Assembly (NCBI GenBank): GCA_964403795.1
Contig: CAYOHP010000032.1
Coordinates: 1 to 52,292, forward strand
Direction: 5' to 3'
Length of the DNA: 52,292 nt
Source: CAYOHP01 sp964403795 [NCBI: uncultured bacterium]
GTDB lineage: Bacteria > Muiribacteriota > UBA6191 > CAZXTJ01
Part shown: positions 8,297 to 16,332 of the stretch, one piece after another
How the letters are laid out: each line of letters begins with the position of its first letter
Position numbering within the stretch: the first letter of the stretch is position 1
Notes under the pieces: generated by a model
Databases searched by the model: none
What the model was told of the DNA's origin: nothing
The model's input: only the letters and a program-made list of their open reading frames with translations
Position numbers and translations under genes: made by a program

Positions 8297-8754
8297 GGGT
8301 AGCGACCGCGCAGCAGGGTGGCCACCGCGTCGAGGTAGGGCGTGACCACCAGGAAGTGCACCACCATGCCGAAGCCGAGTGCCCGGAGGTTGGTACTGCC
8401 CTCGTCGTCCTCCTCGCGCTTGGAGCGATAGCCCCAGGCGTAGACCAGCGGGAGCACCAGGTCCTTCACCCAGATCAGGACCAGCACCGGGGGCAGGTAG
8501 CGGAACGGGGTCCCGTCCACGAACCGGAGCACCAGGTCGGCCAGTCCGGCGCCGGCATAGAGGTCGGTCCACCAGGAGGAATCGCGGACGCAGAGGTAGC
8601 CGGCCGCCACCAGCCACCCGAGGCACAGTCCCAGCGCCCGGGCCAGCACCCACTGGAAGGTGCGGTCCGAGTCGAGGATCACCAGGGCGAAGACCGCGGC
8701 CAGGGCGGTCAGGGCCAGGCGGAGCTGGCGGGCCGGGTTCGGGGACTTCTCCAC
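8293..8754 (-). CDS. Small polytopic membrane protein of unknown function
   Basis: 153 residues with about four hydrophobic segments (around residues 10-27, 32-50, 85-105 and 125-145) and an acidic, charged loop KREEDDEG between the last two. No family recognised. The GTG start at 8754 is chosen because GAGGAG stands 7 nt upstream; the frame is open a little further but has no other well-placed site. It overlaps the following GT-C gene by 4 bp, so it probably works with that glycosyltransferase, for example as a flippase-like or scaffolding partner (inference only). Confidence 0.7.
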   Translation of the reverse strand: MEKSPNPARQLRLALTALAAVFALVILDSDRTFQWVLARALGLCLGWLVAAGYLCVRDSSWWTDLYAGAGLADLVLRFVDGTPFRYLPPVLVLIWVKDLVLPLVYAWGYRSKREEDDEGSTNLRALGFGMVVHFLVVTPYLDAVATLLRGRYP

Positions 8755-8857
8755 GGGATGCCTCCTCGGGTGCCGGACCCTCCCAGGTGTAGCCCTTGCC
8801 CCGGCCGGGAGCAAGCCGAGTCGGGTGCCGGAGGGCGGTGGCGTGCCGGTTCCTGCC

Positions 8858-9841
8858 TCATCCCCGCCAGCAGTAGACCTTGTAGTACCAGGTCTCCACG
8901 TCCTGGTGGCGGATCTCTCCCCAGGGGTCCTCGTAGCTCACCACGATCTTGATCCGCACTACCCGGTCGTAGAGGTCGCGCATCATCGGGTGGTCCTTGA
9001 AGACATGCCGGAAGACCTCCCCGGGCGAGATCATGATCGGCAGCACGGTGGGATCGGGCAGGGCGAAGACCCCCAGGCGCTCCTCGTCGTCCCGGCTGCC
9101 CTTCGCATGGTGGTCCACCACCATGTGGACCCCCACGATCGAGAGCGGCAGGATGTCCTTGGACCCGACCTTCAGGTGGAAGCGGATCCGCCCGCCGCCC
9201 AAGGCTCCCTGCCCGCCATGCAGCCGCTCCCACCGGACCCGCCCGTCCTCCTGCCCGACTTCCTCCTCGGCCCAGAGTTCGAGGTCGAAGAAATCGCCGT
9301 ACATGGCGTCGGCCGGCCGCCCCGCGAACGGGTCGTACCCGGTGCCGGCCAGCGGATCCCCGGTCAGCGCCAACCGCTCCGCCATGAGATGCTCGTCGTT
9401 GGCGGGATGCTGGCGACGCAGGTAGTTCTCGAGCGGCTCGGGGCAGTCGTCCTTGCCGGCGGTGAACCCCAGGTCCTCGAACCGCACCTCGTCGATCCAG
9501 TCCTGCTTCACCCAGGCGCAGAACTCGTCCCGGTTGTTCAGTCGGATCACGATCCCGTCGGGGACCTCCCAACGCTGGAAGTCGAGCCCCCGGTCGCGCC
9601 GGATGTGGTCTTCCTTCAGGGATGCCCGGGTGCTGCGGTCCTGGCCCAGGGCATACCAGCCCTTCTGCAGGCGACTCTTGATCCCGTCCCCCGGCCGCTT
9701 GTAGCGGGTGGTGATAACCGTGTCGCTGACGAAGGCGAGCTGCTTTGGCGCGAATTTGTAGGGCAGCACCCGGGGCGCCGCCTCGAGTCCGCGAGCGCCG
9801 CAGAGGAAGGCGAGGACGAGACCGATCCACGATCCCGGCAA
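8858..9841 (-). CDS. Exported protein of unknown function
   Basis: 327 residues. The start is a TTG at 9841; there is no ATG or GTG in frame near it, and a GGAGG-containing stretch precedes it. It gives a short signal peptide (SWIGLVLAFLCGARGLEA, then APRV). The mature part is hydrophilic, rich in charged and aromatic residues, with an acid-rich central region and a C-terminus ending WYYKVYCWRG. No domain recognised. It lies 80 bp downstream of the 2Fe-2S subunit gene and 103 bp before the next gene. That second gap holds an imperfect hairpin (8795-8815), so it may end the hydroxylase operon. Any link to the hydroxylase rests on position alone. Confidence 0.65.
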   Translation of the reverse strand: MPGSWIGLVLAFLCGARGLEAAPRVLPYKFAPKQLAFVSDTVITTRYKRPGDGIKSRLQKGWYALGQDRSTRASLKEDHIRRDRGLDFQRWEVPDGIVIRLNNRDEFCAWVKQDWIDEVRFEDLGFTAGKDDCPEPLENYLRRQHPANDEHLMAERLALTGDPLAGTGYDPFAGRPADAMYGDFFDLELWAEEEVGQEDGRVRWERLHGGQGALGGGRIRFHLKVGSKDILPLSIVGVHMVVDHHAKGSRDDEERLGVFALPDPTVLPIMISPGEVFRHVFKDHPMMRDLYDRVVRIKIVVSYEDPWGEIRHQDVETWYYKVYCWRG

Positions 9842-9921
9842 GCCGCCTCCGCCGGGGAACCCGCTCCCGGCATGGCCGCGGGCCCGGCACCCGGGGAGCG
9901 CCTGGCTGCCTTCCCCCGCGC

Positions 9922-10428
9922 TCAGACCCGCGTCGCCACCCGGGTCGAGGTGCGGGCCCGGAGGTCGAGCGCGGCCTTCCGCACCGAGGCCAGGATCTTC
10001 TGGTAGCCGGTGCAGCGGCAGAGATTGCCCTGCAGGCCCTCGAGGATCTCGGCGTCGGTCGGGTCCGGCTTCTCCTGGAGGAGGGCATGGACCGCCACGA
10101 TGAAGCCCGGGGTGCAGAAGCCGCACTGGACCCCCGCCTCGGTCACGAAGGCCTCCTGCACCGGGTGCAGCGACCCGTCCGGTTCCAGCACGCCTTCCAC
10201 CGACACGATCTCCCGGCCGTCGGCCTGGCAGGCCATCATCAGGCAGGAGGCCGCCGGGGCCCCGTCCACCATCACCGTGCATGCCCCGCACTCCCCGGCC
10301 GCGCAGCCCTCCTTGGAGCCCGTCATGAAGAGCTCGCGCCGGAGCGCTTCCAGGAGCGTGGCTCCCACCGGGAACTCCCGCTCGACCCGCTTCCCGTTCA
10401 AGGTGAACCGCGTCATGAGGCGCTTCAT
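9922..10428 (-). CDS. 2Fe-2S (small) subunit of a xanthine-dehydrogenase-type molybdenum hydroxylase
   Basis: 168 residues. The N-terminal plant-ferredoxin domain shows the first cluster motif GCAAGECGACTV plus the later Cys in AASC. The C-terminal helical domain holds the second cluster: QCGFCTPG and NLCRCTGYQKIL. It passes electrons from the molybdenum site to FAD. ATG at 10428 is chosen because AGGGAGGT stands 5 nt upstream and because it overlaps the Mo-subunit stop by 4 bp (ATGA). A second ATG four codons on (MTRF) is possible. XdhC-type chaperone and pterin-cofactor genes are not in the window. Confidence 0.95.
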   Translation of the reverse strand: MKRLMTRFTLNGKRVEREFPVGATLLEALRRELFMTGSKEGCAAGECGACTVMVDGAPAASCLMMACQADGREIVSVEGVLEPDGSLHPVQEAFVTEAGVQCGFCTPGFIVAVHALLQEKPDPTDAEILEGLQGNLCRCTGYQKILASVRKAALDLRARTSTRVATRV

Positions 10429-12701
10429 GCCCGACCTCCCTGGCGGGCCGGGAGCCCACCCCAAACGTCTTCCGGTCTGAGGGGTAGCCGTCGGAGCCGG
10501 ACGCCCACGGCGTTTTGGATGGCGTTCGCCACGGCGGGAGCCATGCCGATGAGCGGCGGCTCCCCGAGCCCCTTGGCACCGAAGGGTCCTTCCTCGTAGG
10601 GCTTCTCCAGGATGATGGCCCGGTACTTGGGCGCATCGGACGCGGTCGGGAGGATGTAGCCCGCGAAGCTGGTATTACCCAGCTTCCCCTCGTGGATCGG
10701 CATGTCCTCGAACAGCGCGTAGCCCAGACCCTGCAGGTTCCCGCCCTCGATCTGTCCCTCCGCCTGCTGCGGATTGATGGCCCGTCCGATGTCGTGGGCC
10801 GAGGTGCACCAGAGGAGCTTGACCTCCCCGGTCTCGACGTCGACCTCCACCTCGACCGCGTTGGCCGACCAGGTGTAGCAGGCGTAGGCGTCGCCCTGGG
10901 TCTTGCCGTCCACGGTGATGGTGGGAGCCACGTACCAGCCCTGCTCGCTCATCTTGAGTCTCGCCTTGTAGGCGGCGACCACCACGTCGTCGAAGGAGAC
11001 CGTCTTGTCCCCGTGCCGGAACACGCCGTCCCCGCCCGTGACCTTGGACGGGGCCGCGCCGAGCATCGAGGCGGCCTTGCCCACCAGGGCGGCCCGGAGC
11101 GGCTTGCAGGCATCGAGCACGGCGTTCCCCGACATGACGGTGGTGCGGGAGGCCACGGTGGGACCCGAGTCGGGGACCCGGGTGGTGTCGGTGTCGACCA
11201 GGTGGACCCGGTCGTAGCGGCAGCCCAGGGCCTCGGCCGCGATCTGGGCGATCACGGTGCGAGCGCCCTGGCCCACCTCGGTGTTGCCGATCGCCACGAT
11301 CACCGAACCGTCGTTCTGGATCTGGACGTGGCTCGCCGCCCGGTCCAGGTAGTTGCCGGCGGCCCCCAGGCAGACCCCGTAGTGGCTGGCCGCGAACCCG
11401 ATGCCCCGCCGCTTCCTCCCGGTCAGAGGCCCCAGCTTGCGGACCCGGTCCCAGCCCGACTCCTCCCGCACCCGTTCGATGGCTTCGGTGAGCCCGCAGG
11501 ACTCGGTGACCAGCTGGTTGGTGGCGGTCCGGTCGCCCGGGCGCAGGGCGTTCTTGAGGCGTAGCGACACCGGGTCCATCCCGAGTTCCTCGGCGAGTTC
11601 GTCGATCAGGGACTCCTGGCCGAAGCAGACCTGGGGCTGGCCGAAGCCCCGGTAGGCGCCGCAGGGGACGGTGTTGGTGGCGACCGCGAACCCGTCCACC
11701 CGGACGTTGTCGATCCGGTACGGGCCGGTGGCGTGCACGATCCCCCGGAACAGCACCACCGGCGACAGCGTGGAATAGGCCCCGCCGTTGATCCGGTAGC
11801 GCACCTGGCAGGCGGTCAGCGTCCCGTCCTTCTTCGCCCCGTAGCGGACCCATGCCCGGCCCGGGTGGCGCTTCGACATGGTGACGAAGTCCTCCTCCCG
11901 GCCGTAGATCAGCTTCACCGGGCGCTGGGTGACCCAGGCCATGAGCGCGGCATGGGCCGCCACCACGCTGGGCACGTCCTCCTTGCCGCCGAAGCCGCCG
12001 CCGGTGGGCGCCTGCACGATGCGGACCCGGTTCTTGGGGATCCCCAGGCCCATGGCCACCGCGTCATGGACGTAGTAGGGGCACTGCAGCGACCCGGTCA
12101 CGCTCATCCCGCCCTGGCTCTCGGGGAAGGCGATCATCCCCTGGCACTCCAGGTAGGCGTGGCACTGGTAGCCGACCTCGTACTCCTTCTCGACCACGAG
12201 CTCGGCCTCGGCGAAACCGCGGGAGAGGTCGCCCCGTTCCACCACGTAGCTCCGGTAGCAGTTGTCGGCTCCGTAGACCAGGACCTCCTTGCTGCGCAGC
12301 GCCTCGTCCATGTCGAAGACGGCCTTCAGGGGCTCGAGGTCGAGCTTCACCAGCTCGGCGGCGCGCCTGGCGATCTCCGGCGTCTCGGCCGCCACCAGGG
12401 CGATGGCCTCCCCGTGGAAGCGGGCCACGTCCTCGGCCAGGATGGGGTGGTCCTGGAAGACCAGCGGGATGCGGTTGGTCCCCGGGACGTCCCGGGCGGT
12501 CAGCACCCGGACCACCCCCGGGAGGGCCTCGGCGGCCCGGGTGTCGATCCCCCGGATCCGGCAGTGGGGGTGCGGCGAGCGCACCGTGGCGCCGTGGAGC
12601 ATGGCGTCGACGCCCATGTCGTCGACGAAGCGGGCCTGGCCCGTCACCTTCTCGGGGCCGTCGATCTTGACGGCCCGGGAACCCACGATGGTCTCGGCCA
12701 A
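10425..12701 (-). CDS. Molybdenum-binding (large) subunit of a xanthine-dehydrogenase-family hydroxylase
   Basis: 758 residues with the aldehyde-oxidase/xanthine-dehydrogenase N-terminal domain (about 15-125) and the molybdopterin-binding domain (about 135-690). Catalytic-site features are GGGFGGKE (Glu241), LFRG (Arg319), AYRGFGQPQ and the base KGLGEPP (Glu714). These align with Glu232, Arg310 and Glu730 of Rhodobacter capsulatus XDH as I recall it; the Glu-Arg spacing of 78 is the same. That pair binds purines and is replaced in aldehyde oxidases, so a purine-type substrate is favoured, though not proven. The start is TTG at 12701 with GGAGG 5 nt upstream; no ATG is well placed. The stop overlaps the 2Fe-2S gene start. 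Confidence 0.93.
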   Translation of the reverse strand: MAETIVGSRAVKIDGPEKVTGQARFVDDMGVDAMLHGATVRSPHPHCRIRGIDTRAAEALPGVVRVLTARDVPGTNRIPLVFQDHPILAEDVARFHGEAIALVAAETPEIARRAAELVKLDLEPLKAVFDMDEALRSKEVLVYGADNCYRSYVVERGDLSRGFAEAELVVEKEYEVGYQCHAYLECQGMIAFPESQGGMSVTGSLQCPYYVHDAVAMGLGIPKNRVRIVQAPTGGGFGGKEDVPSVVAAHAALMAWVTQRPVKLIYGREEDFVTMSKRHPGRAWVRYGAKKDGTLTACQVRYRINGGAYSTLSPVVLFRGIVHATGPYRIDNVRVDGFAVATNTVPCGAYRGFGQPQVCFGQESLIDELAEELGMDPVSLRLKNALRPGDRTATNQLVTESCGLTEAIERVREESGWDRVRKLGPLTGRKRRGIGFAASHYGVCLGAAGNYLDRAASHVQIQNDGSVIVAIGNTEVGQGARTVIAQIAAEALGCRYDRVHLVDTDTTRVPDSGPTVASRTTVMSGNAVLDACKPLRAALVGKAASMLGAAPSKVTGGDGVFRHGDKTVSFDDVVVAAYKARLKMSEQGWYVAPTITVDGKTQGDAYACYTWSANAVEVEVDVETGEVKLLWCTSAHDIGRAINPQQAEGQIEGGNLQGLGYALFEDMPIHEGKLGNTSFAGYILPTASDAPKYRAIILEKPYEEGPFGAKGLGEPPLIGMAPAVANAIQNAVGVRLRRLPLRPEDVWGGLPARQGGRA

Positions 12702-12718
12702 GGGAACCTCCCCGGCGG

Positions 12719-12724
12719 AGCGTA
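12719..12724 (-). promoter_or_regulatory. -10 box for the molybdenum-hydroxylase genes
   Basis: TACGCT preceded by TG one base upstream (extended -10 type) lies 17 bp before the TTG start of the Mo subunit, with the ribosome site between. No convincing -35 is seen. The same TACNNT form recurs in front of many genes in this window. Confidence 0.45.
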
Positions 12725-12788
12725 TCAGAAGACGCTCTCCCGCGAGACCAGGTCGAGCGGGCGACCGGGCTCGGGGGACCCGACCGCG

Positions 12789-14630
12789 TCAGCCTTTCCC
12801 GGGAGGGCCGGCCGGCGATCGCACCCAGATCTCGAGCGGGAGACCGGTCCCGGGCACCGGATGCGATGCGACCAGCGTGTAGCCCGGGAGGACGGACTCG
12901 ATGGCCTCCAGCATGCGGCGCTGTCCCCCGGGCTTGCCTCCCCGGAAGGTGGCCTCGAGCGTCGTCAGGAGCTCCTCGGGCATGCGCAGGATCACGATCG
13001 CGGCGGGAGGCGTCTCGACCAGGGCGCGGGCCTCCCGTTCCGCCAGCTCGTCGGGACAGACGTCCATCCAATAGATGAGGGCCTTCCCGAAGGGACGTCG
13101 ATCCCCCAGCACATGGACCATCGGCATGTGGGGGAAGGCCAGGATCGCGTCCCCGGGCCGGGTCCGCTCCGCCAGCACCCGGGCCAGCTCGTCGTAGATC
13201 GCGGTCGACCGGGACGAGAGCCGCATCCCCGCGAGCACCGGATGGGAGGGGGCCACTCGGGCCGAGACCACCGGCGGCTCGCTCCAGTAGCCCCAGATGT
13301 AGGGGTACCGGTGCTTGCGACACACCGCCAGGCCGATCAGCAGGAAGGCCGAGAGGGCGACCGCGCGTACCCGGGTCCGGGATCCGAACCGGCCCGGGGA
13401 GGGCACCAGGAGGTCGGCCCCGTAGACGGCCAGCGCGGGAAGCAGCATGGGCTCGAAGGCTGCCCAGGAGAACGAGGAGGCGGCCGCCGCGGCGAAGCCG
13501 TAGCCGGCCATGAGGAGCCGATGGCGGCACCCCTCGTCCTCTTTCCCGCGGAGCACCGGAGGCAGCGACCGCAGCGCGGTGAGGAGGGTGCCGAGCACCG
13601 CCAGGTAGACGGCGATCAAGTTCGGGGTCCGGGAATCGATCCCGCCGAGCCAGGCGACCCGCGCCCCGGCCGCCGCGGTGGCCAGGAACAGGAGCGTGGT
13701 CAGCGGCCGGGCCGCGGGATACGGACCCCGGGGCGAGGGGACCAGGCGGGTCGCCTCCAGTGCGGCCAGGACCGCCAGGGCCCACAGGAGGCAGGTCAGG
13801 AGCTGTTCGAACGCGGCCGTGGAGACGAGCGGCCGGAGCAGGACCGTGAGGAAGCCTCCCTTGGCGGCGGGTCCCTTCAGGAAGGCCTGGTCCACGAATG
13901 CCTGGAAGGCGCCGTGGTGGACCAGCCACAGCGAGGCCACCACCACCGGGATCGCGGCCCCGAACAGTTGCACCGCGGCGGGTCGTACCGCACCGACGGG
14001 ACCCGAACGCCGGAACTCGAGGCAGACCGCCAGCCCCATCCCCGCCGCCAGCAGCACCAGGCCGTTGCTCTGCTTGGTCACCAGGTTCAGGCCCAGGATC
14101 ACGCCGGCCAGCAGCCACCACCGGTCCCGCGTCCCGGGTCCGGCTTCCAGGGCCCGGGCCGAGGCCAAGCCGGCGAAGACCGTCCAGATGCATGTCTGGT
14201 AGGTGTACCAGCCGGGATAGTCGGCGATGTCGCCCTGGGAGGCGAACCATGCGGCCAGGCTGGCCAGGGCCGCGATCGGACCCGGGGCCACCCGGCGAAC
14301 CCAGCGATGGAGAGCGAGGGCGGTTGCCGCCCGGAACAGGACCCCGGACGCCAGGAAGGCGATCCAGTACGGACCCGCCAGCCGGGAGAGGACCAGGCCC
14401 CAGAGCACGTACCCGGGCGTGATCGCCAGGAAGTAGTCGCGATAGGGGAGTCGCCCCCGCTCGAACTCGGCCGCGAAGTGGAGCTCGAGGCCCTGGGTAG
14501 GGGAGAGGGAACGGTTCCACCAGGGCGCCATGAAGACCAGGGCGGCGACCACCACGAAGAGATCCCACCGGTCGAGACCGGGAGGCTGCTTCGCCGGGGC
14601 GCGCCCCGGTGCCTGGTCGGCGCTGGTCAC
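12789..14630 (-). CDS. GT-C/GT39-like polytopic membrane glycosyltransferase
   Basis: 613 residues with about 11-12 membrane helices followed by a soluble C-terminal domain of about 150 residues. The first outer loop has ELHFAAEFERGRLPYRDYF, the acidic helix and PYRD motif typical of the GT39/PMT superfamily, then a TPGY turn. Such enzymes glycosylate lipid or protein acceptors from polyprenyl-phosphate sugars on the periplasmic face. The start is GTG at 14630, 14 bp after the preceding gene, with only a weak GGGTGAG site, so it is probably co-transcribed with that gene. The stop is 87 bp before the hydroxylase operon. Donor and acceptor are not deducible. Confidence 0.78.
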   Translation of the reverse strand: MTSADQAPGRAPAKQPPGLDRWDLFVVVAALVFMAPWWNRSLSPTQGLELHFAAEFERGRLPYRDYFLAITPGYVLWGLVLSRLAGPYWIAFLASGVLFRAATALALHRWVRRVAPGPIAALASLAAWFASQGDIADYPGWYTYQTCIWTVFAGLASARALEAGPGTRDRWWLLAGVILGLNLVTKQSNGLVLLAAGMGLAVCLEFRRSGPVGAVRPAAVQLFGAAIPVVVASLWLVHHGAFQAFVDQAFLKGPAAKGGFLTVLLRPLVSTAAFEQLLTCLLWALAVLAALEATRLVPSPRGPYPAARPLTTLLFLATAAAGARVAWLGGIDSRTPNLIAVYLAVLGTLLTALRSLPPVLRGKEDEGCRHRLLMAGYGFAAAAASSFSWAAFEPMLLPALAVYGADLLVPSPGRFGSRTRVRAVALSAFLLIGLAVCRKHRYPYIWGYWSEPPVVSARVAPSHPVLAGMRLSSRSTAIYDELARVLAERTRPGDAILAFPHMPMVHVLGDRRPFGKALIYWMDVCPDELAEREARALVETPPAAIVILRMPEELLTTLEATFRGGKPGGQRRMLEAIESVLPGYTLVASHPVPGTGLPLEIWVRSPAGPPGKG

Positions 14631-14644
14631 GGGCTCACCCGGAC

Positions 14645-16240
14645 TCAGGATCCGTCGAGCGGCGTGACCCGGTGGGCCACGAGGAGCTGGTTGCGGTTGG
14701 AGTCGGTGAGGGTCTTGTCGTCGGGGGCCGCCAGGTAGCGCCCCTCGACCAGCAGGGTCTCCTCTTCGACCAGGTCCTCCACGTCGGACTCCCGGAGCAG
14801 CACGTCGATTCCCAAGGCACCCTCGCTCAGGGTGGCGAGGATCAGGCCCTTCATGTCCGGACGTCCCGCCAGCACCCGCACATGCGGTTCGAGGTCCCGG
14901 CGACGCGCCCCCAGGCGTCCCTGGACCCGGATCCGGGTGCCGGAGCGCCGGCTGCGCTGGGCGGGACTGGCGAGGAAGAGTTCCTGCATCCCCAGCTCCT
15001 CGACGTCGGCCATCTCCTCCTCGTCGGTGACCGCGAACGGGTCGGGACCCGCAGCCGGCGGCGGCGTGGCCGGAGGCGGGGAGACCGGGGTCCGGGTGGG
15101 GTCTGGCCGGGAAGGAACGGGAGCGGGTTCGTCCCCGAACTCCGGGTCGTCGTCAAGTCCGAGGTCGTCGTCGCGATCGTCGAGGTCGGGAGGCCGGACC
15201 TCCGGGGTGGTACCCGGATCGGGATCGGGCCGTTCGACCCGGGCGAGGTCTCCGGGGGTCTCGTCCTCGAGGTCCTCGTCGTCGAGGGTCAACGGCTCGG
15301 GATCGGGATCGCTCCGTCGGGGGCGAGGATCGACCCCCGGTCGATAGCCTCCGTACCCGGCCGGATCGTCGGGCCCCTCCTCGGCGTCCGCCAGGTCCGG
15401 CGCCTCCAGGGGGACGACCCCGACCCGTGCCATGCGCAGCGGGGAGCCGTAATAGCCGACGCCCTGTGGGCCGCGCAGGGCATCCTCGTCGGCGGGATCG
15501 CCGCCCAGGTGTTCCCCGGAGAGCACTTGTCCGCCGCCCAGGCGCTCCCTCGGCGCTCCCATCACGGCTCCGTCGGAACGGGCCGCTTCCTCGATCCAGT
15601 CGATGCGCCGCTGGGCCGCCTGGGTCCTCGACGCATGGGCGGTCTCCCGGACCCGGGCGTCGCGGACCCGGCTACCCAGGGTCGGCTCGAAGGGCTTCCC
15701 CTCGACCCGTCGGTACCGGCCCACGCCGCCGTCCCCATCCAGGGCGCCGTCGACGGGTGGATCGTCGCCCCGCCGCCAGCCGGGTCCGGGGCGCTGCCAG
15801 CGCCCGAAGCCGACCGAACCCGTGAGGATGTCGGGGCCGTGCTCGCCGGGATCCCAGGGCACCGGCCCGACCGCCGAATCGAGGAGCGCCTCGGCGGGCC
15901 GCCGGGGAGGGTGGGGTGCCGGATCCCAGCCCTCCAGGTCGCGCACCAGGTGGTGCAGGTTCTCGATCGCCTCCGGGAGGAACCCCCGGGAGACCAGCAC
16001 CGCGCACTTCTTGCGCACGGCCCGATAGGGTTCGACGTCGACGCCCAGGCCGTCGAGTTCCTCGATCCGCCTCCCGGCGCGCTCGTCCCAGCTCTTCGCC
16101 TCGGCTCCGAGGTCCCGGGGCGGGGCCGAGCCGAGCAGCAGGGAGGTGGCACCGGCCAGCACCATGCCCAAGCCGGACCGGAGTCCAGGGAGGGCTAGGG
16201 CAGGGGGGCGTCGTCGCGGGCGGCGGAGGGGAGATCGCAT
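14645..16240 (-). CDS. Membrane-anchored or exported protein with a long acidic linker, unknown function
   Basis: 531 residues. An Arg-rich N-terminus (RRPRRRPP) and a hydrophobic stretch (about residues 15-40) look like a signal peptide or anchor. Residues about 50-105 form a helical region. A long Pro/Gly/Asp-rich, presumably disordered part follows, with an extremely acidic Asp/Glu tract around 310-385. The last ~120 residues are a compact, beta-rich domain (RIRVQGRLG ... GLILATL ... ETLLVEGRYLAA) that looks OB-like. No family recognised. The ATG at 16240 has AGGGA 7 nt upstream. A terminator (16292-16309) separates it from the preceding gene. It pairs with the GT-C gene 14 bp downstream. 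Confidence 0.65.
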   Translation of the reverse strand: MRSPLRRPRRRPPALALPGLRSGLGMVLAGATSLLLGSAPPRDLGAEAKSWDERAGRRIEELDGLGVDVEPYRAVRKKCAVLVSRGFLPEAIENLHHLVRDLEGWDPAPHPPRRPAEALLDSAVGPVPWDPGEHGPDILTGSVGFGRWQRPGPGWRRGDDPPVDGALDGDGGVGRYRRVEGKPFEPTLGSRVRDARVRETAHASRTQAAQRRIDWIEEAARSDGAVMGAPRERLGGGQVLSGEHLGGDPADEDALRGPQGVGYYGSPLRMARVGVVPLEAPDLADAEEGPDDPAGYGGYRPGVDPRPRRSDPDPEPLTLDDEDLEDETPGDLARVERPDPDPGTTPEVRPPDLDDRDDDLGLDDDPEFGDEPAPVPSRPDPTRTPVSPPPATPPPAAGPDPFAVTDEEEMADVEELGMQELFLASPAQRSRRSGTRIRVQGRLGARRRDLEPHVRVLAGRPDMKGLILATLSEGALGIDVLLRESDVEDLVEEETLLVEGRYLAAPDDKTLTDSNRNQLLVAHRVTPLDGS

Positions 16241-16291
16241 GGTGGGTCCCTAGGAACCATCGTCCTCCTTGGGGCCCTGCCCCAGCCGAAA

Positions 16292-16309
16292 GCCCCGCAT
16301 CGGCGGGGC
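16292..16309 (-). terminator. GC hairpin followed by T-run on the minus strand
   Basis: Read on the minus strand, GCCCCGC-CGAT-GCGGGGC forms a perfect 7-bp stem with a 4-nt loop and is followed by TTTC. It stands 23 bp after the stop of the GT-C gene at 16333 and before the start of the next gene, as a factor-independent terminator would. Confidence 0.65.
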
Positions 16310-16332
16310 CGTCTTGCACGATCCTGCCTTCC

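Noticed and set aside
8795-8815. Imperfect hairpin between the exported protein gene and the small membrane protein gene
   Set aside because: The stem has a bulge, no proper loop and no T-run, so it is not called as a terminator.
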